Shown: piece by piece, positions 42,933 through 50,634 of the stretch
Position numbering within the stretch: the stretch's first letter is position 1
How the letters are laid out: each line of letters begins with the position of its first letter
DNA from: Pseudomonas fluorescens
GTDB lineage: Bacteria; Pseudomonadota; Gammaproteobacteria; Pseudomonadales; Pseudomonadaceae
Assembly: GCF_902498065.1 (NCBI RefSeq)
Contig: NZ_CABVIR010000010.1
Location: 1 to 64,000, forward strand
Reading direction: 5' to 3'
DNA: 64,000 nt
Position numbers and translations under genes: made by a program
Notes under the pieces: model-generated
Database searches by the model: none
What the model was told of the DNA's origin: nothing
Seen by the model: the letters and a program-made list of their open reading frames with translations, nothing else

Positions 42933-43427
42933 CTACTCGACCCGCATCTCCCCACTGAACACCAACGTGCTGCGGCATCGACGACACAAATACCGCCGCC
43001 CCTGCCGCACCAAACCATGGCGCTGCGCCGAAAACGGAAAATCACTGTCAGCACACGGGCATTTGTAGATGTAGCGCGTCACGCTGCGGCGTTTGACGTC
43101 GTAGGTGTGGCAGCGATTGGGCGGCAGTTCGTACACGCCCCGCATGATCAGTTGCCACTCTTCGCCGTGGGGCTGGATGCGATCGCCAAACAGCTGATGA
43201 GCGATCAGGTGCGCGACTTCATGGGCGACGGTCTGCTTGAGGAAGTCTTCAGTGTTTTCGCGGTACAGCTGCGGATTGAAGCGCAGCAGGTTCTCGTGCA
43301 AATGCGCGACACCGGCTTTTTGCCCGCGCAGCTTGAGGCTCACCACGGGGCGTTTGAAGGTTCGTTTGAAAAAGGATTCGGCTAGTTGGAAACAGTCTTC
43401 GACGCGGGTATTGAGTGGCTCGGGCAT
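42933..43427 (-). CDS. SprT-family zinc metalloprotease-like protein
   Basis: 164 aa from ATG 43427. The zincin motif HEVAHLIAHQLFG (HExxH...H) is near residue 69, and a C-terminal zinc ribbon has CPCADSDF... and YLCRRCRSTLVF (CxC...CxxC). This matches SprT/Spartan-like proteins; the bacterial members are poorly characterised. The longer open frame upstream has no supported start. The family role in DNA-protein crosslink repair is known for eukaryotes only. Confidence 0.87.
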   Translation of the reverse strand: MPEPLNTRVEDCFQLAESFFKRTFKRPVVSLKLRGQKAGVAHLHENLLRFNPQLYRENTEDFLKQTVAHEVAHLIAHQLFGDRIQPHGEEWQLIMRGVYELPPNRCHTYDVKRRSVTRYIYKCPCADSDFPFSAQRHGLVRQGRRYLCRRCRSTLVFSGEMRVE

Positions 43428-43518
43428 GCTTGATGGATCTCCAGAGACGTCGAGTATGCCGCAACGCTCGGGCCTTGCGAATCGCTCAGGCGCCGAATGG
43501 TCGTTACCTCCACATTGA

Positions 43519-43541
43519 AAGGCCGCCTTGCGGCGGCCTGT
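43519..43541 (-). terminator. terminator of the YIP1-like gene
   Basis: Minus strand GGCCGCC-GCAA-GGCGGCC followed by TTTC, 35 bp after the stop codon at 43576. Confidence 0.75.
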
Positions 43542-43575
43542 ATTGGCAGATCTTGTTTTTGGGTGGAGAGCGTGA

Positions 43576-44178
43576 CTAATTCGTGTAGACCGGCCCCACG
43601 CCGAGTCCCCAGACAATAACCGTGAACGCCATGATGGCAACCAGTACCACCAGACCGACGGCGAGCACCGAACTTGAAAACAGGAATCCCTCGTCAGATG
43701 GAATGTTCATGAAAGTCGGAAGCCCCACATACAGCAGGTACACCGTGTAGCAAATGGCCGCCGTTCCGACGACCATCCCCAGCCACATGTGTGGGTACAG
43801 CGCCGCCAGACCGCCAATGAACAGCGGGGTCGCGGTATAGGTCGCAAACGCAACGCATCGGGCCAGACTCGGGTTGGCGTCATAGGTGCGGGCCATCCAG
43901 TGGATGAACGCGCCCATCACGGCAACGCCGCCGAGCATCGCCACGTACGACATGATCGTCATCCATAGCGCGCTTTCCTGCGTCAGCATCACCGGCGCCC
44001 GGCTGCCGATCACCCAGCCGACCTGCGTGGTGCCGATAAACGCCGACACGGCGGGGATCGCCGCCAGAATCAGCGTGTGGGTCAGGTACATGTGGCTGAT
44101 GCTTTCCTCTTGGTCGCCACGGATTTCTTTCCATTCCTGGTCGGGGTGGGTGAAGAGCCCCACTACGTGATGGATCAT
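43576..44178 (-). CDS. YIP1-family inner membrane protein
   Basis: 200 aa from ATG 44178, supported by AGGAG 8 nt upstream; GTG 44187 overlaps that site. About five membrane helices follow an N-terminal IHHVVGLFTHPDQEWKEIRG typical of Pseudomonas YIP1 proteins: LILAAIPAVSAFIGTTQVGW; IMSYVAMLGGVAVMGAFIHW; then GMVVGTAAICYTVYLLYVGL and VLVAIMAFTVIVWGLG. The function is not known. Confidence 0.85.
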   Translation of the reverse strand: MIHHVVGLFTHPDQEWKEIRGDQEESISHMYLTHTLILAAIPAVSAFIGTTQVGWVIGSRAPVMLTQESALWMTIMSYVAMLGGVAVMGAFIHWMARTYDANPSLARCVAFATYTATPLFIGGLAALYPHMWLGMVVGTAAICYTVYLLYVGLPTFMNIPSDEGFLFSSSVLAVGLVVLVAIMAFTVIVWGLGVGPVYTN

Positions 44179-44460
44179 GCCAGTCACTCCTCTTGTTTTT
44201 ACCGTCGCCCCCCAGTGGAGCGCCTACAGGCCAAAGTGGCCACGTAAGAAAGGTCTGGATATGTGTGCGACCTTATGTCGCAGTATAGAAAGGTCTTAAC
44301 CACGCAGGTGATAGGGGCTTAGAGCAAATCGCGCTGTAAACAAACCTGTTAATCGCCACAGGGACTGTAGGCGACAATCCCTGCGGGAGCGGGTACTTCG
44401 CCGACGCCGGGTTTTTGCGTAAAATGCCGGCCTTTCGTCACACCTCACGGATTCCGCGTC

Positions 44461-45285
44461 ATGGGCACTCTCACGGTCAACCAGAACAAACTGCAAAAGC
44501 GCCTTCGCCGACAGGCCGGCGAGGCTGTTGCCGATTTCAACATGATTGAAGACGGCGACAAGGTCATGGTCTGCCTGTCCGGTGGCAAGGACAGCTACAC
44601 CATGCTCGACGTGCTCCTGCACTTGCAGAAGGTCGCCCCGATCAAGTTCGAGATCGTGGCCGTGAACATGGACCAGAAGCAGCCGGGTTTCCCTGAAGAC
44701 GTGCTGCCGGCTTATCTGAAAACCTTGGGCGTCGAGTATCACATCGTCGAGAAAGACACCTACTCGGTGGTCAAGGAACTGATCCCGGAAGGCAAGACCA
44801 CCTGCTCGCTGTGCTCACGCCTGCGTCGCGGCACGCTCTACACCTTCGCCGATGAAATCGGCGCGACCAAAATGGCCCTCGGTCACCACCGTGACGACAT
44901 CGTCGAAACGTTTTTCCTCAACATGTTCTTCAACGGCTCGCTCAAAGCCATGCCGCCGAAACTGCGTGCCGACGACGGCCGCAACGTGGTGATCCGTCCG
45001 TTGGCCTACTGCAACGAAAAAGACATTCAGGCCTACTCGGACCTCAAGCAATTCCCGATCATCCCGTGCAACCTCTGCGGTTCCCAGGAAAACCTGCAGC
45101 GTCAGGTGGTCAAGGACATGCTGCAAGAGTGGGAGCGCAAGACGCCGGGCCGTACCGAAAGCATTTTCCGCAGCTTGCAGAACGTGATCCCGTCGCAATT
45201 GGCGGACCGCAACCTGTTCGACTTCACCAACCTCAAGATCGATGAAACGGCGGCTTCGCGCTTCGTCAATGTTGTAAACCTCTAA
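44461..45285 (+). CDS. ttcA: tRNA 2-thiocytidine biosynthesis protein TtcA
   Basis: A 274-aa enzyme that thiolates C32 of certain tRNAs. The PP-loop SGGKDSYTMLDVLL (ATP pyrophosphatase) is near residue 40. The paired Cys motif CSLCSRLRRG near 118 and PCNLCGSQE near 202 supply the Fe-S cluster ligands. Length and motifs are standard. GTC-ATG at 44461 follows TTCCGC; a weak ribosome-binding site. Confidence 0.94.
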   Translation: MGTLTVNQNKLQKRLRRQAGEAVADFNMIEDGDKVMVCLSGGKDSYTMLDVLLHLQKVAPIKFEIVAVNMDQKQPGFPEDVLPAYLKTLGVEYHIVEKDTYSVVKELIPEGKTTCSLCSRLRRGTLYTFADEIGATKMALGHHRDDIVETFFLNMFFNGSLKAMPPKLRADDGRNVVIRPLAYCNEKDIQAYSDLKQFPIIPCNLCGSQENLQRQVVKDMLQEWERKTPGRTESIFRSLQNVIPSQLADRNLFDFTNLKIDETAASRFVNVVNL

Positions 45286-45295
45286 ACGCAATCAC

Positions 45296-45376
45296 TGTGG
45301 GAGCCAGCCTGCTGGCGAGAGCGGTGGGGCAGACGTTGACTGTCCCGCCGCCATCGTCAGCAGGCGGGCTCCCACA
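45296..45376. repeat. REP pair (inverted)
   Basis: TGTGGGAGCCAGCCTGCTGG...GAG faces GCCATCGTCAGCAGGCGGGC...CACA; the right arm carries mismatches (TCAGC, GCGGG). Confidence 0.8.
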
Positions 45377-45409
45377 AGTGGTCTATTTACTTACTCGTCA
45401 GGAGAGGGC

Positions 45410-46084
45410 ATGCGCGATTACAAGTGGCTGCACGAATACTGTCTGAACCGCTTCGGTTCCGCAGCTGAACTGGAAGCCCATCTGCCCGTTCCCAAGACCC
45501 CGGCGCAATTGCGCAAGATCAGCGACGACCGCTACCTCTCGACCATGGCGCTGCGCGTGTTCCGCGCCGGGCTCAAACACAGCCTGGTGGACGCCAAGTG
45601 GCCGGCCTTCGAAGAAGTGTTCTTCAAGTTCGACCCGGAAAAAGTCGTGCTGATGAGCGCCGAACACCTTGAACGCCTGATGCAGGACGCGCGGATCATC
45701 CGCCACCTGGGCAAGCTCAAGAGCGTGCCGCGCAACGCGCAGTTCATCCTGGACGTAGCCCACGAGCAGGGCAGTTTCGGCGCATTGATCGCCGATTGGC
45801 CGGTGACCGATATCGTCGGCTTGTGGACCTACCTGAAAAAACGCGGCCATCAATTGGGCGGGTTATCGGCACCGCGCTTCTTGCGCATGGTCGGCAAGGA
45901 CACGTTTGTGCCGAGCTATGACGTGGTGGCGGCCTTGAATGCGCAGAAGGTCGTCGACAAAGTGCCGACCAGCCTGCGAGATCTGGCCACGGTGCAGGGC
46001 GTGTTCAACCAGTGGCATGAGGAAAGCGGCGGGCGGCCGATGAGCCAGATCTCGATGATGCTGGCGTACACCGCCAATCATTGA
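45410..46084 (+). CDS. DNA-3-methyladenine glycosylase I-like (HhH-GPD) protein
   Basis: 224 aa with the Tag-family helical fold: YLSTMALRVFRAGLKHSLVD, WPAFEEVFFKFDPEKV, then FLRMVGKDTFVPSYDVVAAL, where the Asp of SYDVV is the likely catalytic residue of HhH-GPD enzymes. The Cys/His zinc-binding set of E. coli Tag (an N-terminal Cys, a C-terminal HxxxC) is not visible, so this is a divergent branch. GGAGAGGGC precedes ATG 45410. It may repair alkylated bases; activity is not certain. Confidence 0.72.
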   Translation: MRDYKWLHEYCLNRFGSAAELEAHLPVPKTPAQLRKISDDRYLSTMALRVFRAGLKHSLVDAKWPAFEEVFFKFDPEKVVLMSAEHLERLMQDARIIRHLGKLKSVPRNAQFILDVAHEQGSFGALIADWPVTDIVGLWTYLKKRGHQLGGLSAPRFLRMVGKDTFVPSYDVVAALNAQKVVDKVPTSLRDLATVQGVFNQWHEESGGRPMSQISMMLAYTANH

Positions 46085-46099
46085 AACCGAGTTTTTCCA

Positions 46100-46176
46100 A
46101 TCGCGAGCAGGCTGGCTCCCACATTGGATCTGTGGCGTACACAAATCCCCTGTGGGAGCTAGCCTGCTAGCGATTG
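46100..46176. repeat. REP pair (inverted)
   Basis: AATCGCGAGCAGGCTGGCTC...ACA faces TGTGGGAGCTAGCCTGCTAG...CGATTG. Confidence 0.85.
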
Positions 46177-46183
46177 CAATCTG

Positions 46184-46609
46184 TCAGGCGGCGGAGATCT
46201 CGCCCTCGCCAGCCAATTTGCGATTCAACTGAAACCGCCACCGCACATACAACAGTGCCGAGCAGAACACCGCCAGGCTCGCGCCCATTTCCAGCAAACC
46301 AAACAGCTGTCGGTTCGGGTCGTACGCCGCCAGTGCCCCCTTGATGAAATACAGGTTCACCACAAAACACATCCACGAATGCCCGCGTGCGCTGCCGACA
46401 ATCATCCCCGGCGCCAGCAACAGCAACGGCACCAGTTCGATCAGCAGAATCACCCACGGCCGCGCACCGTGCAGGTCGGCGACCACCAGGTAATAGGCGC
46501 AGAGCAATCCCACCAGGCCGAAGTAGCACAGCAGGCTGATGACGCGCATCGCCCGAACCCGTGGTTCGAGCCATTCGATGGAAGGCAGAATCTTCGGCTT
46601 TTTCGCCAT
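46184..46609 (-). CDS. DUF2069 membrane protein
   Basis: 141 aa with four hydrophobic helices (ISLLCYFGLVGLLCAYYLVV; PWVILLIELVPLLLLAPGMI; the segment with HSWMCFVVNLYFIKGALAAY; LLEMGASLAVFCSALLYVRW), the profile of the DUF2069 family. Function unknown. It starts one base after the wrbA stop, the same order as in P. aeruginosa, so arsC-wrbA-DUF2069 form one operon. Confidence 0.87.
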   Translation of the reverse strand: MAKKPKILPSIEWLEPRVRAMRVISLLCYFGLVGLLCAYYLVVADLHGARPWVILLIELVPLLLLAPGMIVGSARGHSWMCFVVNLYFIKGALAAYDPNRQLFGLLEMGASLAVFCSALLYVRWRFQLNRKLAGEGEISAA

Positions 46610-46610
46610 C

Positions 46611-47207
46611 TCAGCTCACCAACTTTTGTGCAGTCTTCGCCAGCCGCAGACCCAAGGCCCGGCACAGCGCCACTTCATGTTCATTCAAACCGAGTTTGCC
46701 ATCGGCGCCAGCGTGATGACTGGCGCCATACGGCGTACCGCCGCCACGGGTTTCCAGCAACGCCGACTCGCTGTACGGCAGGCCGGTGATCAGCATGCCG
46801 TGGTGCAGCAACGGCAGCATCATCGACAACAGCGTGGTTTCCTGACCGCCGTGCAGGCTCGCGGTGGAGGTGAACACGCCGGCCGGCTTGCCGACGAGGG
46901 CGCCGGTCAGCCACAGGTTGCTGGTGCCGTCGAGGAAATACTTGAGCGGCGCCGCCATGTTGCCGAAGCGCGTCGGACTGCCGAGTGCCAGGCCCGCGCA
47001 GTTCTTCAGGTCGTCGAGGCTGGCGTACAGCGCGCCTTCGTCCGGGATGTCCGGCGACACCGCTTCGCATTCGGTAGAGATCGCCGGCACGGTGCGCAGG
47101 CGCGCTTCCATCCCGGACTGCTCGACGCCGCGGGCAATCTGCCGCGCCATTTCATTGGTCGAGCCGCTGCGGCTGTAATACAGAACCAGAATGTACGGTG
47201 CGCTCAC
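46611..47207 (-). CDS. wrbA: NAD(P)H:quinone oxidoreductase WrbA
   Basis: 198 aa from GTG 47207, overlapping the arsC stop as GTGA. A flavodoxin-like FMN enzyme: phosphate loop LYYSRSGSTNEMARQIARGV near 9, LGSPTRFGNMAAPLKYFLDG near 76, TGALVGKPAGVFTSTASLHG near 103 and GGQETTLLSMMLPLLHHGML. WrbA performs two-electron quinone reduction, limiting redox cycling. Tetrameric in the family. Confidence 0.92.
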   Translation of the reverse strand: MSAPYILVLYYSRSGSTNEMARQIARGVEQSGMEARLRTVPAISTECEAVSPDIPDEGALYASLDDLKNCAGLALGSPTRFGNMAAPLKYFLDGTSNLWLTGALVGKPAGVFTSTASLHGGQETTLLSMMLPLLHHGMLITGLPYSESALLETRGGGTPYGASHHAGADGKLGLNEHEVALCRALGLRLAKTAQKLVS

Positions 47208-47557
47208 GGCAGCAACTCCAGCACGTTCTCCGGCGGACGGCCGATGACGGCTTTGTCGCCAACTTCGAGAATTGGTCGCTCCATCAGTTTCGGGTGCGCA
47301 GCGATGGCGGCGATCAATTGCGCCTCGCTCAGGCTGGCGTCGGCGAGGTTGAGGGTTTTGTACTCGTCCTCACCGGTGCGCAGCAATTGCCGGGCGCCGA
47401 TACCGAGTTTACTCAGCAGGCCCTGGAGTTGCGCGGCGTTCAGCGGCGTCTCCAGGTAGCGCACCACGGTCGGGGTCAGGCCACGGGCTTCAAGCAGTTC
47501 GAGCGCACCGCGGGATTTCGAGCAGCGCGGGTTGTGGTAAAGCGTCAGATCGGTCAT
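47204..47557 (-). CDS. arsC: arsenate reductase-like protein, ArsC (glutaredoxin) family
   Basis: 117 aa: LYHNPRCSKSRGALELLEAR near 6 carries the catalytic Cys, RYLETPLNAAQLQGLLSKLG near 40 the conserved Arg/Pro, and ERPILEVGDKAVIGRPPENV near 93. It fits the YffB/ArsC fold; housekeeping members of this group may not be dedicated to arsenate. It is the first gene of arsC-wrbA-DUF2069. No arsR or arsB is nearby. Confidence 0.88.
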   Translation of the reverse strand: MTDLTLYHNPRCSKSRGALELLEARGLTPTVVRYLETPLNAAQLQGLLSKLGIGARQLLRTGEDEYKTLNLADASLSEAQLIAAIAAHPKLMERPILEVGDKAVIGRPPENVLELLP

Positions 47558-47671
47558 GTGCGGGTCGCATCTTGCGTAAGGTGGCGGCTATTCTAACTGT
47601 GCAGCGCGTAATCCAGAACCTTGGGAGGCGATGGGTCGCAGGCGCATTCAATTTTTAACAAGGATCACGAC

Positions 47672-48139
47672 ATGACAAGGCGACTGGCAGCGGCATTGGC
47701 GATCATCGGTTCGCTGATGCTGGGGGGCTGCGGCAACGACTATGGCATTGATCAGAACGGCCATAAAGTCGCCGCCGAGCGTCTGGACAAACAATGGCTG
47801 GTGCTCAATTACTGGGCCGAATGGTGCGGCCCGTGCCGGACCGAAATCCCGGAATTGAACGGGCTGGCCGAACAGCTGAAGAACAAGAAGATCGGCGTGT
47901 TCGGGGTCAATTTCGACAACGTGCAGGGTGAAGAGCTGAAAAGCGCCAGTGAGAAACTGGGCATCAAGTTCACGGTATTGGCTTCGGATCCGGCGGAGTT
48001 GTTCGAACTGCCGCGCAGCGAGGCATTGCCGGTGACGTACATCATCGACAACAAGGGCAAGGTGCGGGAACAGTTGATGGGTGAACAGACGGCGGCGGGG
48101 GTGATGGCGAAGCTTGAGGCGTTAAAAGCGACTAATTGA
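47672..48139 (+). CDS. TlpA-like thiol:disulfide lipoprotein
   Basis: 155 aa from ATG 47672 (AAGGA 7 nt upstream). A lipoprotein signal (RRLAAALAIIGSLMLGGCGN) puts the lipidated Cys near residue 21. The thioredoxin fold has WAEWCGPCRTEIPELNGLAE (WCGPC active site near 50) and EALPVTYIIDNKGKV with the cis-Pro. It is probably a membrane-anchored periplasmic reductase. The upstream gene arsC is divergent. Confidence 0.9.
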   Translation: MTRRLAAALAIIGSLMLGGCGNDYGIDQNGHKVAAERLDKQWLVLNYWAEWCGPCRTEIPELNGLAEQLKNKKIGVFGVNFDNVQGEELKSASEKLGIKFTVLASDPAELFELPRSEALPVTYIIDNKGKVREQLMGEQTAAGVMAKLEALKATN

Positions 48140-48148
48140 TACGCGGAC

Positions 48149-48178
48149 CTGTAGGAGCCGGCAAGCCGGCTCCTACAA
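48149..48178. repeat. perfect REP-like palindrome
   Basis: TGTAGGAGCCGGC-AA-GCCGGCTCCTACA, a variant REP core with TAGG in place of TGGG. It lies between convergent genes and can fold as a terminator-like hairpin. Confidence 0.8.
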
Positions 48179-48182
48179 AGGG

Positions 48183-48587
48183 TTAACCCTCTTCAAGCCA
48201 CCAACGCAACGGCTTGCCTTGCACCGGCCAGAAGCGCATCTGCTCGATCGGCGACACATCCCAGCGCTGCACGTTTTCCAGGGCCTGGAGGAAGCGCTTT
48301 TCCTGTTCCATCAACGCCGGCGCGCACAGTTTGCGAGTGCTGCCGACCTTGCCGAAACTCAGCCTGTCGCCTTCGAGCGTGTACGGTGCAAACCAGTGGT
48401 TGCAGCCGCCGTTGCCGTAGGCCCGGCCGTCTTCGCCGAGGGTGATGGTCAGGTGGCTGTAATCCATCAGCGGGCGTTCGCCGATCCATTCCAGGATGTA
48501 GCTGCGGTTCTGCTGCAATTGGACCGGCTCGGCGGCGCAGCCCAGCAGGCTGGCACCGACCATCGCGGTCAGAGCAAGGCGTTTCAT
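48183..48587 (-). CDS. META-domain lipoprotein
   Basis: 134 aa from ATG 48587, overlapping the upstream gene's stop as ATGA. Lipobox LLGCA near residue 14-18. The remainder matches a META/HslJ-like beta fold: SYILEWIGERPLMDYSHLTI, then LGEDGRAYGNGGCNHWFAPY (the conserved GxxGCN motif) and MEQEKRFLQAL. HslJ-type proteins are heat- or novobiocin-related outer-membrane lipoproteins; the role here is unknown. Confidence 0.82.
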   Translation of the reverse strand: MKRLALTAMVGASLLGCAAEPVQLQQNRSYILEWIGERPLMDYSHLTITLGEDGRAYGNGGCNHWFAPYTLEGDRLSFGKVGSTRKLCAPALMEQEKRFLQALENVQRWDVSPIEQMRFWPVQGKPLRWWLEEG

Positions 48588-49021
48588 CACGCAGGCTCCT
48601 GGCATTTCGGGCACAGGTGCTTTTCGCCGATGGCGGTCCAGCCCAACTCGGCGATTCGCGCGGTGGCGGCAGGTTTTTCAGCCTTGTTACCCAGTTTGGC
48701 ATCGACCGCGAACTCAAAGCTCAGCTCTTTGGCGCAGCTGTCGCAGTTGACTTTCCAGGTATGGATCGCCAGTTCACCGAACACCGGACCACTGGCCACC
48801 GCGACCCATTGCCCGGGTGGGTTGATCAAATGGCGAACGGTTTCGACGGTCAGGCGCATGGACAAGTCCTTGCTGCCTTTAAGGGTCACTACCAGCACGT
48901 CGTTGTTACGAATCGAGCCGCCGTTGCCGGTGACTTGATAACGCCCCGGCACAAGGGCGCGGCATTCGGTGAGGGTGTGTTGCGGGTTCATCAGGCTATA
49001 GCGGAAATCGTGTTCGACCAT
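48587..49021 (-). CDS. zinc-ribbon protein of unknown function
   Basis: 144 aa from ATG 49021 (GGAGG 5 nt upstream). A central beta-rich region (ALVPGRYQVTGNGGSIRNND, VAVASGPVFGELAIHTWKVN) is followed by two Cys pairs, NCDSCAKELSFEF near 93 and LCPKCQEP at the end, likely one zinc site. No signal peptide. It is coupled to the downstream META lipoprotein. I recognise no function. Confidence 0.75.
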   Translation of the reverse strand: MVEHDFRYSLMNPQHTLTECRALVPGRYQVTGNGGSIRNNDVLVVTLKGSKDLSMRLTVETVRHLINPPGQWVAVASGPVFGELAIHTWKVNCDSCAKELSFEFAVDAKLGNKAEKPAATARIAELGWTAIGEKHLCPKCQEPA

Positions 49022-49155
49022 GGGTCCTCCAAATATGCGCGGTATGCTAGCACGGGCCTGCACGCAGCATGGCGCGAGCAGATGACCTTCGATCAGGTTC
49101 AAATGACCTGGGGACTCATGGCAAACTGCCGCTTTTGCATTTCTAAGGATTGGAC

Positions 49156-49539
49156 ATGGCGTTAATCGAATGTTTTGAGTGCAAGCAACGCATCAGCTCA
49201 ACAGCGCCTGCCTGTATTCATTGCGGTGCGCCGGCAGGAACGGCGCACGCGGCCACTTCGACGCAGGCTCCGCTTTCTTTCGGGCGGTTACCGAGCAATG
49301 AAAGCGTGCCCAGGGTGACTCCGGCCGCGTTCGGGCGTAAACGCAAGACCGATGTCGAGACTCAGGTTACTGCGCCGACGCTCAATGGTCCGCGTCCAGT
49401 AGAACTCTGGCTGAAACTGATGATTTTCTTTCTGCCGCCGTTCTTTGTCTGGTTCCTGCTGCGTCGCGGGCATTCAGTGGGACAGCGTTTGCTAGGCTTC
49501 GGTTGGCTGGCCTTGATGATCCTTTTGTCCAAGGCCTGA
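49156..49539 (+). CDS. small zinc-ribbon membrane protein
   Basis: 127 aa from ATG 49156 (AAGGA upstream). An N-terminal zinc ribbon ALIECFECKQRISSTAPACI followed by HCGAP (CxxC...CxxC) precedes a polar linker (about 30-80) and two hydrophobic segments (LKLMIFFLPPFFVWFLLRRG; LLGFGWLALMILL). This 'zinc_ribbon_2 plus TM' layout is common but uncharacterised. It is convergent with ldhA. Confidence 0.75.
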   Translation: MALIECFECKQRISSTAPACIHCGAPAGTAHAATSTQAPLSFGRLPSNESVPRVTPAAFGRKRKTDVETQVTAPTLNGPRPVELWLKLMIFFLPPFFVWFLLRRGHSVGQRLLGFGWLALMILLSKA

Positions 49540-49544
49540 TCCGG

Positions 49545-50534
49545 TCAGACGTCGATCTGATTCTGCGGCGTACCGGCTGCCCAGGCTGCGATGTTTTGCA
49601 GCGTCGTCGCGGCGATCGCGCCCAAGGCTTCACGGGTCAGGAAGGCCTGGTGCGCGGTGACGATCACATTCGGGAAGGTCAGCAGGCGCGCCAGCACATC
49701 GTCCTGCAGGGGCAGGTCGGAACGATCCTCGAAAAACAGCTGCGCCTCTTCTTCATAGACATCCAGTCCCAGATAACCGAGTTGGCCGTCCTTCAGCGCG
49801 TCGATCAGCGCCGGCGTGTCCACCAGGCCGCCGCGACCGGTGTTGATCAACATGGCGCCGGCTTGCATGTGCGCCAGTGATTCTCGGTTGATCAGGTGTT
49901 TGCTGTGCTCATTGAGCGGGCAATGCAGGCTGATGATCTGCGACTCGGCCAGCAGCTCGGGCAAACTCAGATAACGTGCGCCGAGGGCTTCGACCTGCGG
50001 ATTGGGGTAAGGGTCGTAGGCCAGTAGCTGACAGCCGAAACCGTTCATGATTTTCGCGAAGGTCGCGCCGATCTGTCCGGTGCCGACCACGCCGACAGTC
50101 TTGCCCACCAGGTCGAAACCCGTCAGCCCGTGGAGGCTGAAGTCGCCTTCGCGAGTGCGGTTGTAGGCGCGGTGCAGATGTCGATTGAGCGCCAGGATCA
50201 ACGCCACTGCGTGCTCGGCCACCGCGTGGGGGGAGTAGGCCGGAACCCGTACGACCGACAACCCCAGACGCTTCGCTACTGCCAGGTCGACATGGTTGTA
50301 CCCGGCCGATCGCAGGGCAATCAGGCGTGTGCCGCCCGCCGCCAGGCGTTCGAGCACCGGGGCGCTGAGGTCGTCATTGATGAAGGCACAGACCACTTCG
50401 TGATGGTCCGCCAGTGCTACCGTGTCGACGCTTAGTCGCGCCGATTGAAAGTGCAGCTCGATGCCGGCGGGGAGGTCGGCGCCGAGAAAACTCTCGCGGT
50501 CGTAGGTCTGGCTGCTGAAAAGAATCGTACGCAT
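49545..50534 (-). CDS. ldhA: D-lactate dehydrogenase (2-hydroxyacid dehydrogenase family)
   Basis: A 329-aa NAD-dependent fermentative-type D-LDH. Catalytic domain with IALRSAGYNHVDL near 71 (substrate Arg region nearby), NAD-binding TVGVVGTGQIGATFAKIMNG near 146, Arg in INTGRGGLVDTPAL near 232, Glu in YLGLDVYEEEAQLFFED, and His in VIVTAHQAFLT near 295. It is next to gacS, as PA0927 is in P. aeruginosa. GAGAAAAAT precedes ATG 50534. Confidence 0.9.
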   Translation of the reverse strand: MRTILFSSQTYDRESFLGADLPAGIELHFQSARLSVDTVALADHHEVVCAFINDDLSAPVLERLAAGGTRLIALRSAGYNHVDLAVAKRLGLSVVRVPAYSPHAVAEHAVALILALNRHLHRAYNRTREGDFSLHGLTGFDLVGKTVGVVGTGQIGATFAKIMNGFGCQLLAYDPYPNPQVEALGARYLSLPELLAESQIISLHCPLNEHSKHLINRESLAHMQAGAMLINTGRGGLVDTPALIDALKDGQLGYLGLDVYEEEAQLFFEDRSDLPLQDDVLARLLTFPNVIVTAHQAFLTREALGAIAATTLQNIAAWAAGTPQNQIDV

Positions 50535-50555
50535 ATTTTTCTCCTTGCCCCGATC

Positions 50556-50585
50556 CTGTGGGAGCTGGCAAGCCAGCTCCTACAG
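50556..50585. repeat. single REP palindrome
   Basis: CTGTGGGAGCTGGC-AA-GCCAGCTCCTACAG, one G/T mismatch, in the ldhA-gacS gap; terminator-like fold. Confidence 0.8.
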
Positions 50586-50634
50586 GGATTGCGGTGAGAC
50601 TAGCGCTGATGGTGATCAGTGCCATTGCGTTGCA

